64,000 bases of DNA from Variovorax sp. 770b2 (GTDB taxonomy: Bacteria; Pseudomonadota; Gammaproteobacteria; Burkholderiales; Burkholderiaceae_C). Shown here in pieces: positions 8,879 to 17,533 of this stretch. Position 1 is the stretch's first letter, and each line of letters opens with the position of its first letter. The notes beneath the pieces are model-generated. The model was not told the origin of the DNA, searched no databases, and saw nothing but the letters and a program-made list of their open reading frames with translations. A program made the translations under genes and the position numbers. The stretch covers positions 65,256 to 129,255 of the forward strand of contig NZ_FOXJ01000004.1 in NCBI RefSeq assembly GCF_900115685.1. The letters are read 5' to 3'.

Positions 8879-9940
8879 ATGCGCATCCACGAACTGAAAC
8901 GACGCCTGCGCGAAGCCGGCGCGGGCCCGAGCCACGAGCAGCGCATCCTGCGGCTGTGGTCGCACGCGCTGCCGCGCGACAGCGGCCGGCGCCTGCCGCA
9001 CAGCTTCTTTCCGTCGTCGTTGATGGAGGCGCTGCCGGCCATCGAGGCCGAGCTCGCGGGGCTCGCGCGCATCCACACCGTGCATCCCGGCGCCGATGGC
9101 TCCGAGCGGCTGCTGGTCGCGCTCGCGGACGGCCAGACCGTGGAGAGCGTGCTGCTGCCGCGCGATGGTTTGTGCGTCTCGTCGCAGGTCGGGTGCGCCG
9201 TGGGATGCCGGTTCTGCATGACGGGCCAGGGCGGGTTGCTGCGCCAGGTGGGCAGCGCCGAGATCATTGCGCAGGTCGCGCTCGCGCGCACGCGCCGCAA
9301 GGTGCGCAAGGTCGTGTTCATGGGCATGGGCGAGCCGGCCCACAACCTGGACAACGTGATGGAGGCGATCGAGCTGCTCGGTACCGTGGGCAACATCGGC
9401 CACAAGAACCTGGTGTTCTCCACCGTGGGCGATCCGCGCGCGTTCGAGCGGCTGCAGCAAGAGCGCGTGAAGCCCGCGCTGGCGCTGTCGCTGCACACGA
9501 CCAAGGCCGGCTTGCGCAAGACGCTCCTGCCGCGCGCGCCGAACATGACGCCCGAGGAACTGGTCGATGCGGGCGAGCGCTATGCGCGGGCCACCGGCTA
9601 CCCGATCCAGTACCAGTGGGCGCTGCTGGAAGGCGTGAACGACGGCGAAGACGAGATCGAAGGCATCGTCCGGCTGCTCTCGGGCAAGTACGGCGTGCTG
9701 AACATGATTCCGTTCAACGCGGTGGATGGCGTGTCGTTCAGCCGGCCGTCGTGGGAGCGCTGCGAGCAGATCGCGCGCACGCTGCACGAGCGGGGCATTC
9801 TGACGAAGCTGCGCGATTCGGCGGGGCAGGATGTCGATGGCGGCTGCGGCCAGTTGAGGGCGCGTGCGGCCGCAGAGGCGCCGGTGGTGCTTCGAAGAGG
9901 CGCTGCTGCTGCTACTGCTACTGCCGGCTCACTGCGATGA
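8879..9940 (+). CDS. RlmN/Cfr-like radical SAM RNA methyltransferase
   Basis: A 353-residue radical SAM enzyme of the RlmN/Cfr family, which methylates C2 or C8 of adenosine in 23S rRNA (and tRNA for RlmN). The CxxxCxxC cluster motif is CAVGCRFC at about residue 103, followed by MGMGEPAHN and the family block SLHTTKAGLRKTLLPR. The second methyl-shuttling Cys is present in DVDGGCGQL near residue 322. The N-terminal domain is shorter than in E. coli RlmN, so this may be a paralogue rather than the housekeeping enzyme. The last 25 residues are Ala/Arg-rich and overlap by 23 bp the convergent membrane-protein gene ending at 9918. Confidence 0.85.
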   Translation: MRIHELKRRLREAGAGPSHEQRILRLWSHALPRDSGRRLPHSFFPSSLMEALPAIEAELAGLARIHTVHPGADGSERLLVALADGQTVESVLLPRDGLCVSSQVGCAVGCRFCMTGQGGLLRQVGSAEIIAQVALARTRRKVRKVVFMGMGEPAHNLDNVMEAIELLGTVGNIGHKNLVFSTVGDPRAFERLQQERVKPALALSLHTTKAGLRKTLLPRAPNMTPEELVDAGERYARATGYPIQYQWALLEGVNDGEDEIEGIVRLLSGKYGVLNMIPFNAVDGVSFSRPSWERCEQIARTLHERGILTKLRDSAGQDVDGGCGQLRARAAAEAPVVLRRGAAAATATAGSLR

Positions 9941-10343
9941 GCGTCCACACGATCACCACCAACTGGGCGAGGTTGATCAGGATGGCGGTGATGTGCGTCT
10001 TGCGGAACCCCGGAATCGCGTCCATGTAGTTGGACTTGATCTGTTCGCCGAGCGCGTCCATCTTGGGAATGACCTTCTTGCGCAGGACGATGGCCATCGC
10101 CGCCAGCGCCGCGGCACCCGCAGCGATGCCGTAGCGTCCTGCGAGCGCAAAACTGATCGCCGTCGCGCTGGCCGTGATGAACGCGCCGACGTAGTAGAGG
10201 TTGAAGAAGCCGCGCACGAAGCGCGCATCGAGCGGCGTGTCGTGCTTGAGCACCAAGAGCGGGATGGAGCCCATGATGAAGTAGGCCGTGGTGACCAGGA
10301 GGGCCACTGTGAAGAACAGGGCGGCGAACATGGCTGCGGACAT
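9918..10343 (-). CDS. four-helix integral membrane protein (DUF1772-like)
   Basis: A 141-residue inner-membrane protein with four predicted transmembrane segments (about residues 3-28, 50-70, 72-90 and 118-138). The final segment is preceded by FRKTHITAILIN, reminiscent of the conserved H-x-x-x-x-x-x-L-N pattern in DUF1772 proteins; the assignment to that family is tentative. The start at 10343 has GGAG at suitable spacing; an upstream ATG at 10358 lacks one. It converges on and slightly overlaps the RlmN-like gene. Confidence 0.65.
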   Translation of the reverse strand: MSAAMFAALFFTVALLVTTAYFIMGSIPLLVLKHDTPLDARFVRGFFNLYYVGAFITASATAISFALAGRYGIAAGAAALAAMAIVLRKKVIPKMDALGEQIKSNYMDAIPGFRKTHITAILINLAQLVVIVWTLIAVSRQ

Positions 10344-10539
10344 CTTGGTTTTCTCCATGCTTTGCGACGGGACGTTCGGCGCGGAAACGGCCAGCCTGGG
10401 TTCCGCGATGCGGTCATGCCGGTTGGAAAATATCCGGTGGCGCGCCCGATACGGATTGGGCGTCGATCCGATGGAACAAGGCAAGGGGGCTTCTATTTAG
10501 TTGCCGATGGCCTGAAGGTCTTGCTCCACTCGCAACGCC

Positions 10540-12942
10540 CTAGAAAAGGCCCTGCTGCGCCGTCGTCAAAGCCATGAAGCTCTCTCCCATCGGCTGGAGG
10601 ATGGCGTCGGCAATCGGCTGGAGTTGCTTGCTCAGGTAGTGCTCGTAGTCGATGCGGGACTGGCGAACCTCCATGGGCTCGGGCCCGCCCTGGGTCATGA
10701 CGTACCGGATCCAGCCGCCGTTCTGATATTGCTTCGGGCGGTTGACCCGCGCGTTGTAGTCGTCGGCGACCCGTGCCGCGCGGACCTGCGGAGGCACGTT
10801 GACGAGGTAGGCATCCAGGCGGTGGCGCAGGCGCTTCCTGTAGACGAGCAGGTCGTCCATCTCGCCGGCCAGCAGCGCCTGTGCATAGTCCGCGACGAAC
10901 GCCTTGTAAGGCTTGTCGTGGAAGATGCGCGAGAGCAGCCCCTCCTGGAACTGGCGTGCCAACGGGGTCCAGTCGCTGCGGGCCATCTCCAGGCCGCGGT
11001 AGACCATTTCCTCCTTGCCCCCGGCGTCGACGCCCAGGCCTGCATAGCGCTTCTTGCTCCCCACATCCGAGCCACGGATGGTCGGCATGAAGAACTTCTG
11101 GTAGTGGGTGTCGAACTCGATCTCCAGGAAATTCGCGAGGCCGTGCGCCTCGCGGAGAGAGTGCGTCCACCAGGCGTTGATGTCTCTGGCCAAGGTGGCC
11201 GCGATGGCGTGCGCTTCTTCGTTGGTGTGGGTACGCCGCAGCCAGATGAAGATGGAGTCGGTGTCGCCGTAGATGACCTCGTAGTCCCGTTCTTGCACGA
11301 ATTCGCGCGTGAGCTTCATCATCTCGTGGCCGCGAAGGGTGATGGCGGACACCAGCAGGGGATTGAAGAAGCGGCAGTCGGCCGCACCCAGCACGCCGGC
11401 GAAGGAGTTCATGAGCAGCTTCAGCGCCTGCGACAACGGCTCGTTCTTGTCCCGCTTGGCTTCGTCCCGCGCGCGCCAGAGCGTGGTCACGATTTCCGGC
11501 AGGCAGTGTTTCTCGCGCGAGAAGACGGTGCCTTGCGGGCCCTTGACGGCCATCGCCGGGTCGGCGGCGTGGGTGCCTTCCACGAGGCCCACGGGGTCGA
11601 CAAGGAAGGTGCGGATGATGGACGGATAGAGGCTCTTGTAGTCCAGCACCACGACGGAGTCGTAGAACCCGGGCCTGGAGTCCATCACGTAGCCGCCGGG
11701 GTAGGCCTTGCTCGCAATCTCGCCCACGTTCGGCGCCACGTAGCCCAGGCGATGCATGCGCGGCAGGTAGTGGTGGCTGAACGCGGCAATGGAGCCGCCG
11801 AAGTGGTCGGCCTGCAGGCCCGTGGTCTGGGCGCGCTCCATCACGAACTGCAGCAGCTTGGCTTTCTCGAAGATGCGCAGGACCAGCTCGCAATCGCGGA
11901 TGTTGTAGTGCGCGAGCGCGGGCTTGTCTTCCTGGTAGCGCCGCTCGATCTCGGCCATCTTGTCGTAGTCGTCGCCGATGGCCTTGCCCTCGCCCAGCAG
12001 CGCTTGCGAGACGGTCTCCAGGCTGAAGGAGGGGAAGCTCCATACAGCAGCCTTCAGGGCGTCGATGCCGTCGATGATCACGCGGCCCGGCGTGGGCGCG
12101 AACAGGTAGCCCTGCTTGCCGGGATGCGTGCGCCATTCGATGGGCCGTCGCTCCCGCCCGAGAAGCAGCGGCGCCCCGCATTCGTTGGCGGTCTTCTGGA
12201 GCACCCGCAGGTCGAACTGGACGACGTTCCAGCCGATGAGGACGTCGGGGTCGTTCCGCTCGAACCAGTCGTTGAGCTTCTCGATCATGGCCTTGCGGGT
12301 CGGGCAGTAGATGAGCGAGAAGTCCACGGGCTCGCCCGGCGCAACTGGCTCACCGGGTTCGGGCGGCGGCTCGCCCAGCATGAAGACGACACGGTCCGGC
12401 AAACCGTCCAGCGCGATGGAATAGAGCGCCTCGTGCTGGCTCGTCTCGATGTCCAGCGACACCACCTTCAGCACCGGCCGGTACTCGGGCGCGGGCCTGA
12501 GCCTGCAGTCGACGAGGGTGGCGCGGTCTGCCAGCCCTCCTTCCAGCCCTCCTTCCACGAGCACGCCCGCGGTGATGAAGCGCTCCATCAGGTAGCGGTC
12601 GTGCGGGCGCACGTCGGCTTCGAGCAGGGGAATGCCCTGCGCCTGAAGGGTGCGCGCCAAGCGGCCGAGCTGGCGGAAGTGCTTCGCATAGACGCCGACG
12701 ACGGGTTCCTGCTGGAAGGTCTTCAGCGCGAGCTCACGCACCTCCATGCCCGGCATGGCCGCGAGGTGCGCTTCGACCTGCGCTCTGTGCCGGGTTGCGA
12801 CGAATGCGACCGAGGTCTGGGAGGGCAGGACGACTTTGATCGGTCCGCCATCCGTTGCGAGCCAGTATTCGATCTCCGTGCCGGCCGGCGCATCCCGCCA
12901 ATGGCGGGTGAGGATGAAGCCCTTGAGTTCGGTGGACGTCAC
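10540..12942 (-). CDS. polB: DNA polymerase II (family B)
   Basis: Family B DNA polymerase of about 800 residues, close to the 783 of E. coli Pol II, which acts in replication restart and translesion synthesis. All key motifs are present (positions from the GTG start): exonuclease I SLDIET (about 163-167), exonuclease II IGWNVVQFDL (about 236), exonuclease III HYNIRD (about 345), polymerase motif A LDYKSLYPSI (about 433), motif B KLLMNSFAG and motif C YGDTDS (about 558). Both proofreading and polymerase sites therefore look intact. The GTG at 12942 begins VTSTELKGFILTRHW, matching the usual Pol II N-terminus; an ATG at 13068 would overlap the upstream VOC gene by 95 bp. Confidence 0.93.
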   Translation of the reverse strand: MTSTELKGFILTRHWRDAPAGTEIEYWLATDGGPIKVVLPSQTSVAFVATRHRAQVEAHLAAMPGMEVRELALKTFQQEPVVGVYAKHFRQLGRLARTLQAQGIPLLEADVRPHDRYLMERFITAGVLVEGGLEGGLADRATLVDCRLRPAPEYRPVLKVVSLDIETSQHEALYSIALDGLPDRVVFMLGEPPPEPGEPVAPGEPVDFSLIYCPTRKAMIEKLNDWFERNDPDVLIGWNVVQFDLRVLQKTANECGAPLLLGRERRPIEWRTHPGKQGYLFAPTPGRVIIDGIDALKAAVWSFPSFSLETVSQALLGEGKAIGDDYDKMAEIERRYQEDKPALAHYNIRDCELVLRIFEKAKLLQFVMERAQTTGLQADHFGGSIAAFSHHYLPRMHRLGYVAPNVGEIASKAYPGGYVMDSRPGFYDSVVVLDYKSLYPSIIRTFLVDPVGLVEGTHAADPAMAVKGPQGTVFSREKHCLPEIVTTLWRARDEAKRDKNEPLSQALKLLMNSFAGVLGAADCRFFNPLLVSAITLRGHEMMKLTREFVQERDYEVIYGDTDSIFIWLRRTHTNEEAHAIAATLARDINAWWTHSLREAHGLANFLEIEFDTHYQKFFMPTIRGSDVGSKKRYAGLGVDAGGKEEMVYRGLEMARSDWTPLARQFQEGLLSRIFHDKPYKAFVADYAQALLAGEMDDLLVYRKRLRHRLDAYLVNVPPQVRAARVADDYNARVNRPKQYQNGGWIRYVMTQGGPEPMEVRQSRIDYEHYLSKQLQPIADAILQPMGESFMALTTAQQGLF

Positions 12943-12973
12943 GGGAGCCTGAGGAATCGGGTACGGCAGTCCT

Positions 12974-13345
12974 TCAATTCGCGGCGCCCCGGTGTGCCCT
13001 GCTCGAGATGCCGATCGAGTTTTTGTCCAGATCCTTCGCATTGGCGAACGCGTACCCATTGGCTTCATGCACGGACCCGAACGCCAGGCCCTGCAGCGCT
13101 GCCTGCGCGGCGAATGTGTTGACGTCCTTCACATGAAAGCTCAGCTTCACGCCCACTTGTCCGAGCTTCACGGACTTGGCGGCCTGATGGATGAGGATGC
13201 CTGCGCCGCCGTCCGGATGCTTCAGTTCGATCAGCCCTTCGACGACTTCGCCGCTGGTGACGAAGCCGAAATGCCGGGCATAGAAGGCCGCGGATTTCTG
13301 CATGTCCCTGGCGTAGAGGATGACGGTTCCGAGCGGTGATTCCAT
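12974..13345 (-). CDS. VOC/glyoxalase family protein
   Basis: A 123-residue single-unit member of the vicinal oxygen chelate superfamily. It begins TVILYARDMQKSAAFYARHF, the typical first beta-alpha module, with GLIELKHPDGGAGILIH in the middle and a second module VSFHV-like from residue 66. Such proteins act as metal-dependent lyases, dioxygenases or resistance proteins; the substrate cannot be inferred. The start at 13345 was chosen because the longer frame upstream is Arg/Ala-rich noise. It lies 31 bp upstream of polB on the same strand. Confidence 0.8.
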   Translation of the reverse strand: MESPLGTVILYARDMQKSAAFYARHFGFVTSGEVVEGLIELKHPDGGAGILIHQAAKSVKLGQVGVKLSFHVKDVNTFAAQAALQGLAFGSVHEANGYAFANAKDLDKNSIGISSRAHRGAAN

Positions 13346-13600
13346 GGGATGTTTTCGTGGTGAGGGTGCGGCGGGATTTCCCTTCTCCCCGCCGGCTGCG
13401 CCCGGATTGTCAGGCACCCGTGCGCCGACCCGGTGCGCGAACGTCTGTACCAGAAGCGCGCGCAACGCGTTGCCGCCCCCATTGGCAACCCACCATCGCC
13501 TGGGGCCGTCACGGATCTGCCTTTTGGCCCCGCGAGACTCGGTCAGGGTTTTCCCGCATCCACGGGCCGACCCCCTCCAACAACTCGCAAAGAACCAACC

Positions 13601-14026
13601 ATGAAGACCTCGCAACTCGCTCTCGCCGCCGCACTCGCGGTGCTCGCCGTCACCACCGCCCAGGCCCAGCAATCGTCTGGCCGCAGCCGCGCGGAAGTCG
13701 AAGCCGAAGCCGTCGCCGCTGCCCACGCACCGAACCAGAACGTGACCCGCGGCTCGCGCGGCGCCGATCCCTTCGTTTCGTCGGCCGATCCTGAAGCCAT
13801 GAACAAGCAAGCCGTGGACACCGCCCACGCGCCGAACCAGAACGTGACGCGCGGCTCGCGCGGTCCGGACCCGTTCACCGCGCAGCGCGACCCGGCGCAG
13901 GTCTACCAGGAAGCCATGGCCACCGCCGCGGCGCCCGACCAGAACGTGACCAGCGGCTCGCGCGTGAACAGCAAGGTCGTCTCGACCATGCAGAACCCCG
14001 TGCTGCAGTCGGCGCAAGGCAAGTAA
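13601..14026 (+). CDS. small exported repeat protein (SRAEV family)
   Basis: A 141-residue secreted protein. Residues 1-22 form a clean signal peptide (KTSQLALAAALAVLAVTTAQA, cleaved before QQSSG). The mature chain consists of three imperfect repeats of about 33-36 residues, two with the core AHAPNQNVTRGSRG followed by DPF and a third degenerate AAPDQNVTSGSR. The first repeat is preceded by SRAEVEAEAVAAAH, a motif shared with the exported proteins at 32250 and 58536. Related small exported proteins in Burkholderiales are often labelled DUF4148; function unknown. Confidence 0.75.
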   Translation: MKTSQLALAAALAVLAVTTAQAQQSSGRSRAEVEAEAVAAAHAPNQNVTRGSRGADPFVSSADPEAMNKQAVDTAHAPNQNVTRGSRGPDPFTAQRDPAQVYQEAMATAAAPDQNVTSGSRVNSKVVSTMQNPVLQSAQGK

Positions 14027-14279
14027 GCAGAAGAGAGAGAGACAGGCAGGCAGGCAAGCCGTCCTCCGGTCCGCGCGCGGGCCGGCGGGCGGCGATATCG
14101 GGCATGTGCAGGAGCAGGGCCGACCGATGAGCCGGTGGCCGCATCGCCATCGCTGGCGGAAGAACTGGCGCAAGAGCGCGAGCGGCCGATGGTGCCAATG
14201 GTGCCAATGGCCCCGTTCGTGAGCGCCAACCGGCAGCGCTCCTGCATCGCGCGTGGCGCGGTGCGAAAGGCTCAGCCGC

Positions 14280-14549
14280 TCAGGCGTAGGCCTTGGAAGA
14301 CAGCTTCTGCAGCATCGCGGTCTGCCGCACTTCCTCGGAATCTCGCAGGCTCTTGGCGGCGCGGGCGGCCACGTAGGCCACGTACAGGGTTTCGATGGCC
14401 TTGGCCCAGTCGTGCGCCTTCTGGGAAATGCCTTCGGGTTTGACGGCCGCTCCTGTCACGGCGTTGGTCGAGAGATCGTCGTCCGGTCGCGCCGGCACGT
14501 CGAACCCCACCTTGCTGAGGATGTTGGCTTTCTGAAGGATGGTGAGCAT
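14280..14549 (-). CDS. small hypothetical protein
   Basis: An 89-residue protein of unknown function. AGAGAGGCGACC stands just upstream of its ATG at 14549, which supports translation. It appears soluble: an N-terminal half with DVPARPDDDLSTNAVTG and a C-terminal amphipathic helix region WAKAIETLYVAYVAARAAKSL. No family recognised. It stands alone, with gaps of about 250 bp on each side in which no other gene or motif was recognised. Confidence 0.5.
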   Translation of the reverse strand: MLTILQKANILSKVGFDVPARPDDDLSTNAVTGAAVKPEGISQKAHDWAKAIETLYVAYVAARAAKSLRDSEEVRQTAMLQKLSSKAYA

Positions 14550-14809
14550 TCGGTCGCCTCTCTGATTTCTCTCTGATCGCTTTGCATTAGCAGATTAGTG
14601 CTACTCGGCGCGGGGCGCTATCAGCCGAATGACGTATGCGCCTGTCGTCCAACACCGGGTTCCTTTGGCTGCTTTCAAGTTTCGTGCCATGAACGGACGG
14701 GCCGGCCTCCCGGCGGCGCGCGTTCGTTGCATGGAGTGTCTCTTGCGCATGACCCCTAGATGGGTCGCAGGCCCCGCCGAACGATCAGGACTTACCCTGA
14801 ATGACGGAT

Positions 14810-15757
14810 TCAGGCGGCCGTGTGCTGCCACACGAGCGTGGCAGCGGCCAGGTCTTCGAGCGCGCTGCCGACGGCCTTGAATACCGTGCGTTCCGCATCG
14901 CCGTTGCGGCCCGCGCGTTCGCCGCGGCAGAGGTCGGCGAGCGTGCCCTGCACCTCTTGCGCGCGCAGCGTGCCGGCCGCGATCGCATCGAGCAGGTCGC
15001 CCGATTTCTGCAGGGCTTCGTTCGTGTCGATGAAGGTGCGTGAGCGCGCAAAGCACTGCACGTCGGCCTCACGCATCGCGGGCGTGAAGCTGCCGATCAG
15101 GTCGAGGTGCGAGCCCGGCGCGAGCCACGCGCCGCGCACCAGCGGGGCGGCGGACAGCGTGGCGCAGCTGACGATGTCGGCACCCCGCACGGCTGCTTCA
15201 AGATCAACGGTCGCCTGTGCATTCCATCCCGCGGCACGCAGCTGCGCGGCCAGGGCCTCGGCGCCTTCGGGGCGGTGGTTCCACACCGTCACTTCGTCGA
15301 TGGAGCGCACGCTCGCATGCGCGGCCGGCAGCATGCGCGCGATGCGGCCGGTGCCCAGCACCAGCAGGCGGCGCGCATCCTTGCGCGCGAGGAACGAGGC
15401 GCCCAGGGCCGAAGCCGCGGCGGTGCGGCGCGCGGTGATCTCGTTGCCATCCATCATCGCCAGCGGCACGCCGGTGTGCGCGTCGTACAGCACGTAGGTC
15501 GCATGCAGGCCGGGCAGGCCGCGTGCGCTGTTGCCGGGAAAGATGTTGATGGTCTTGATGCCGAGAAACCCCGCATCGCTCCACGCCGGCATGATGAGCA
15601 CGGTGCCCTTGCTGCTGCCTTGTGCACCTGCAGTCTCGATGCCGTGCACATGGCGCGGCGGCACCTGCGCCTCGGCCGCGAAGGCCGCGCGCAATGCGGG
15701 CACGAGCTTGTCGAAACCCAGGGGCGCGCGGGTGGCGGCTTCGTCGAAGTGCTTCAT
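14810..15757 (-). CDS. ornithine cyclodeaminase/mu-crystallin family protein
   Basis: A 315-residue NAD(P)-dependent enzyme of the ornithine cyclodeaminase/mu-crystallin superfamily, whose members deaminate or reduce amino and imino acids. The N-terminal dimerisation half contains GIKTINIFPGN and GNEITARRTAAASALGA, the hallmark block. The Rossmann motif VLGTGRIARML lies around residue 134, followed by VTVWNHRPE. The substrate (ornithine, proline, alanine or ketimine) is not determined. The ATG at 15757 overlaps the stop of the upstream hydrolase gene by 4 bp (ATGA), so translation is probably coupled. It ends the five-gene minus-strand run that begins with rtcR. Confidence 0.87.
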   Translation of the reverse strand: MKHFDEAATRAPLGFDKLVPALRAAFAAEAQVPPRHVHGIETAGAQGSSKGTVLIMPAWSDAGFLGIKTINIFPGNSARGLPGLHATYVLYDAHTGVPLAMMDGNEITARRTAAASALGASFLARKDARRLLVLGTGRIARMLPAAHASVRSIDEVTVWNHRPEGAEALAAQLRAAGWNAQATVDLEAAVRGADIVSCATLSAAPLVRGAWLAPGSHLDLIGSFTPAMREADVQCFARSRTFIDTNEALQKSGDLLDAIAAGTLRAQEVQGTLADLCRGERAGRNGDAERTVFKAVGSALEDLAAATLVWQHTAA

Positions 15758-16608
15758 GGGGTCGGCGAACGCATTGCAGCGTCGAAGAAGTCCGTCAGCG
15801 CCTGCTGGTAGGTGGTGCCGAATCGTGGTGCGGACATCGGCTCCAGGTGGCCGGCGCCGGGCACTTCGATCAGCCGCTTGGGCTCGCGCGCATCGGCGAA
15901 GAGCCGCTGCGAATGCGCGTGCGGAATCACGCCGTCGGCCGTGCCGTGGATCAGCAGCAGCGGAATCGGCGAGATGGCCGCCACGTATTTGGACGCCGCA
16001 TAGTCGTCGCTCACCAGGAGGCCCGCGCCCGAGAGCTTGTCGTTCGCGATCGACGAGTACGAATAGAAAGTCGATTCGATCGCCGCCGCCTTCACGCCGG
16101 CCCGGTTGCCCGAACCGACGACCGCCATCGCATTGGTGCCGCCCAGGCTCTGCCCGAAGACGAAGAGGCGCCCGGCATCGACATCGCCGCGCGAGCGCAC
16201 GTAATTCAGCGCCGCGCTGGAATCCTCGAACACGCCCTTGGGCTCGGGCACGCCTTCGGACTCGCCGTAGCCGCGGTAGTCGAACACGAACACGTTGTAG
16301 TCCTGCCTGGGCAGCCACGCCACGAAGCGCCAGTGCGCCGACATGTTCTGCGCATTGCCGTGGAAATGAACCACGGTGCCCTTGGCCTCCTTCGGGTTCT
16401 GCCGGCCCACGGCGGGAATGAACCAGCCGGTCAGGCGCGTACCGTCGGCGCTCTTGAATTGCACGCTTTCGTAGCGCAGGCCGAGCGCATCGGGCGTCTC
16501 GTAGCGCACGTGGTCGGGGTAATAGAACATCGACTGCACGCAGCCGCCCAGGAACAGCGGCACGGCGCACAGCACGAGCTTCCACCAGCGGCGGATCGGC
16601 GCCGTCAT
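15754..16608 (-). CDS. alpha/beta hydrolase lipoprotein
   Basis: A 284-residue serine hydrolase anchored as a lipoprotein: the signal LVLCAVPLFLGGC gives Cys23 as the lipid site. The alpha/beta fold shows HFHGNAQN (oxyanion region), the nucleophile elbow GQSLGG (Ser at about residue 154), an Asp in HGTADGVIP and His in GAGHLEP. The family resembles BAAT/YfhR-type esterases; the natural substrate is unknown. Both ends overlap neighbours by 4 bp (ATGA), linking it translationally to the exonuclease upstream and the cyclodeaminase-like gene downstream. Confidence 0.85.
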   Translation of the reverse strand: MTAPIRRWWKLVLCAVPLFLGGCVQSMFYYPDHVRYETPDALGLRYESVQFKSADGTRLTGWFIPAVGRQNPKEAKGTVVHFHGNAQNMSAHWRFVAWLPRQDYNVFVFDYRGYGESEGVPEPKGVFEDSSAALNYVRSRGDVDAGRLFVFGQSLGGTNAMAVVGSGNRAGVKAAAIESTFYSYSSIANDKLSGAGLLVSDDYAASKYVAAISPIPLLLIHGTADGVIPHAHSQRLFADAREPKRLIEVPGAGHLEPMSAPRFGTTYQQALTDFFDAAMRSPTP

Positions 16609-17171
16609 GGCGTGCCCGCGGCCCGGCGGTTTTCCGCGAGCATGTTGCAGAAGAGCGCGCCTTGCTCGATGGCATCGTCGAGGGCGATGTGCGTGTGCGG
16701 CAGCGGGTCGAACCAGCGCCTGGGCATCGCGCGCTTGGTGCTGTCGCGGTAGTCGAGCTTGAGCATCGCCATCGCGAACGACTTGACGTCGAGCGCCGAG
16801 TGGCTGAACGGGCTCTCGCCCGCAAAGCGCATGAGGTACCAGTAGACGAACAGGAAGTCGAAGCCCGCGGGGTAGGCCACGAACACCGGCCGCGCGGGCA
16901 GGCCCTTGAGCCAGGCCACGTAGTTCTTCATGGCCCGCGCCGGGTCCTGCAGGTCGGTGCGGCACGCGGCCCAGGCCTCGGGCTGGGTCTTCCACCACGC
17001 GGCGGTCTTGGGATCGGCTTCGGCGCCGGGCAGGGTTTCGAGGTTGGCGCTGAAGGTGGAGACGAGTTGCTTGTCGGCCGTGTAGGCGGCCGAGCCGAAG
17101 CTGAGCATCGAGTTCGGGCCGGGGATGGGGCCGTCGGATTCGACGTCGGTGCTGATGTAGATCTCGGTCAT
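16605..17171 (-). CDS. DEDDh 3'-5' exonuclease
   Basis: A 188-residue exonuclease of the DnaQ-like (DEDDh) superfamily. Motif I is STDVESDG (Asp and Glu metal ligands, residues 8-10), motif II GFDFLF (about 104) and motif III HIALDDAIEQG (about 160-170), which has the His and Asp of the DEDDh type. This fold degrades RNA or DNA from the 3' end; size and stand-alone form suit an exoribonuclease, but the substrate is an inference. It starts 4 bp after the phosphatase-like gene and two genes after rtcR, hinting at a role in RNA repair or turnover. Confidence 0.85.
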   Translation of the reverse strand: MTEIYISTDVESDGPIPGPNSMLSFGSAAYTADKQLVSTFSANLETLPGAEADPKTAAWWKTQPEAWAACRTDLQDPARAMKNYVAWLKGLPARPVFVAYPAGFDFLFVYWYLMRFAGESPFSHSALDVKSFAMAMLKLDYRDSTKRAMPRRWFDPLPHTHIALDDAIEQGALFCNMLAENRRAAGTP

Positions 17172-17175
17172 GGAG

Positions 17176-17517
17176 TCAATCGATGTCGAGGATGGACCCG
17201 ACCGAGCGCTGGAGTTCTTCGACGAGTTCGGGGTCCATGTATTTGTATTCGTCGGGGATGTCGAGCACGTGGATGGGCTTGCCTTCCAGCATCCGCGTGA
17301 ACTCGGCCACGAGCCGCGACTTGTGTTTTTCTTCCATCACGAGGATGACGTCGGCCCAGTCGATGTCGTCGAACGAGACCTTGTGCCGCGCATTCGGGCT
17401 GGTGCCCGCAGAGCGAGCCGCGATCAGCGGATGCCGGCGCCACAGTTGTTCCGCGGTGGGGCTGCGCCATTGGTTGCGGCTGCAGATGAAGAGGACGTTG
17501 CGCGCAGGGGTGGTCAT
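17176..17517 (-). CDS. low-molecular-weight phosphatase-like protein
   Basis: A 113-residue protein resembling low-molecular-weight protein tyrosine phosphatases. The N-terminal strand and P-loop read VLFICSRNQWRSPT, which contains a C-x(5)-R phosphate-binding loop, followed by a helix and ARSAGTSP. The usual DP pair near the C-terminus, which supplies the general acid, is replaced by DIPDEY, so activity is uncertain. The start at 17517 puts the P-loop near the N-terminus as in the family. It lies 16 bp after rtcR on the same strand and 4 bp before the exonuclease. RNA terminal-phosphate chemistry is a possible but unproven role. Confidence 0.75.
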   Translation of the reverse strand: MTTPARNVLFICSRNQWRSPTAEQLWRRHPLIAARSAGTSPNARHKVSFDDIDWADVILVMEEKHKSRLVAEFTRMLEGKPIHVLDIPDEYKYMDPELVEELQRSVGSILDID

Positions 17518-17533
17518 CGGCGCGGAGGATAGC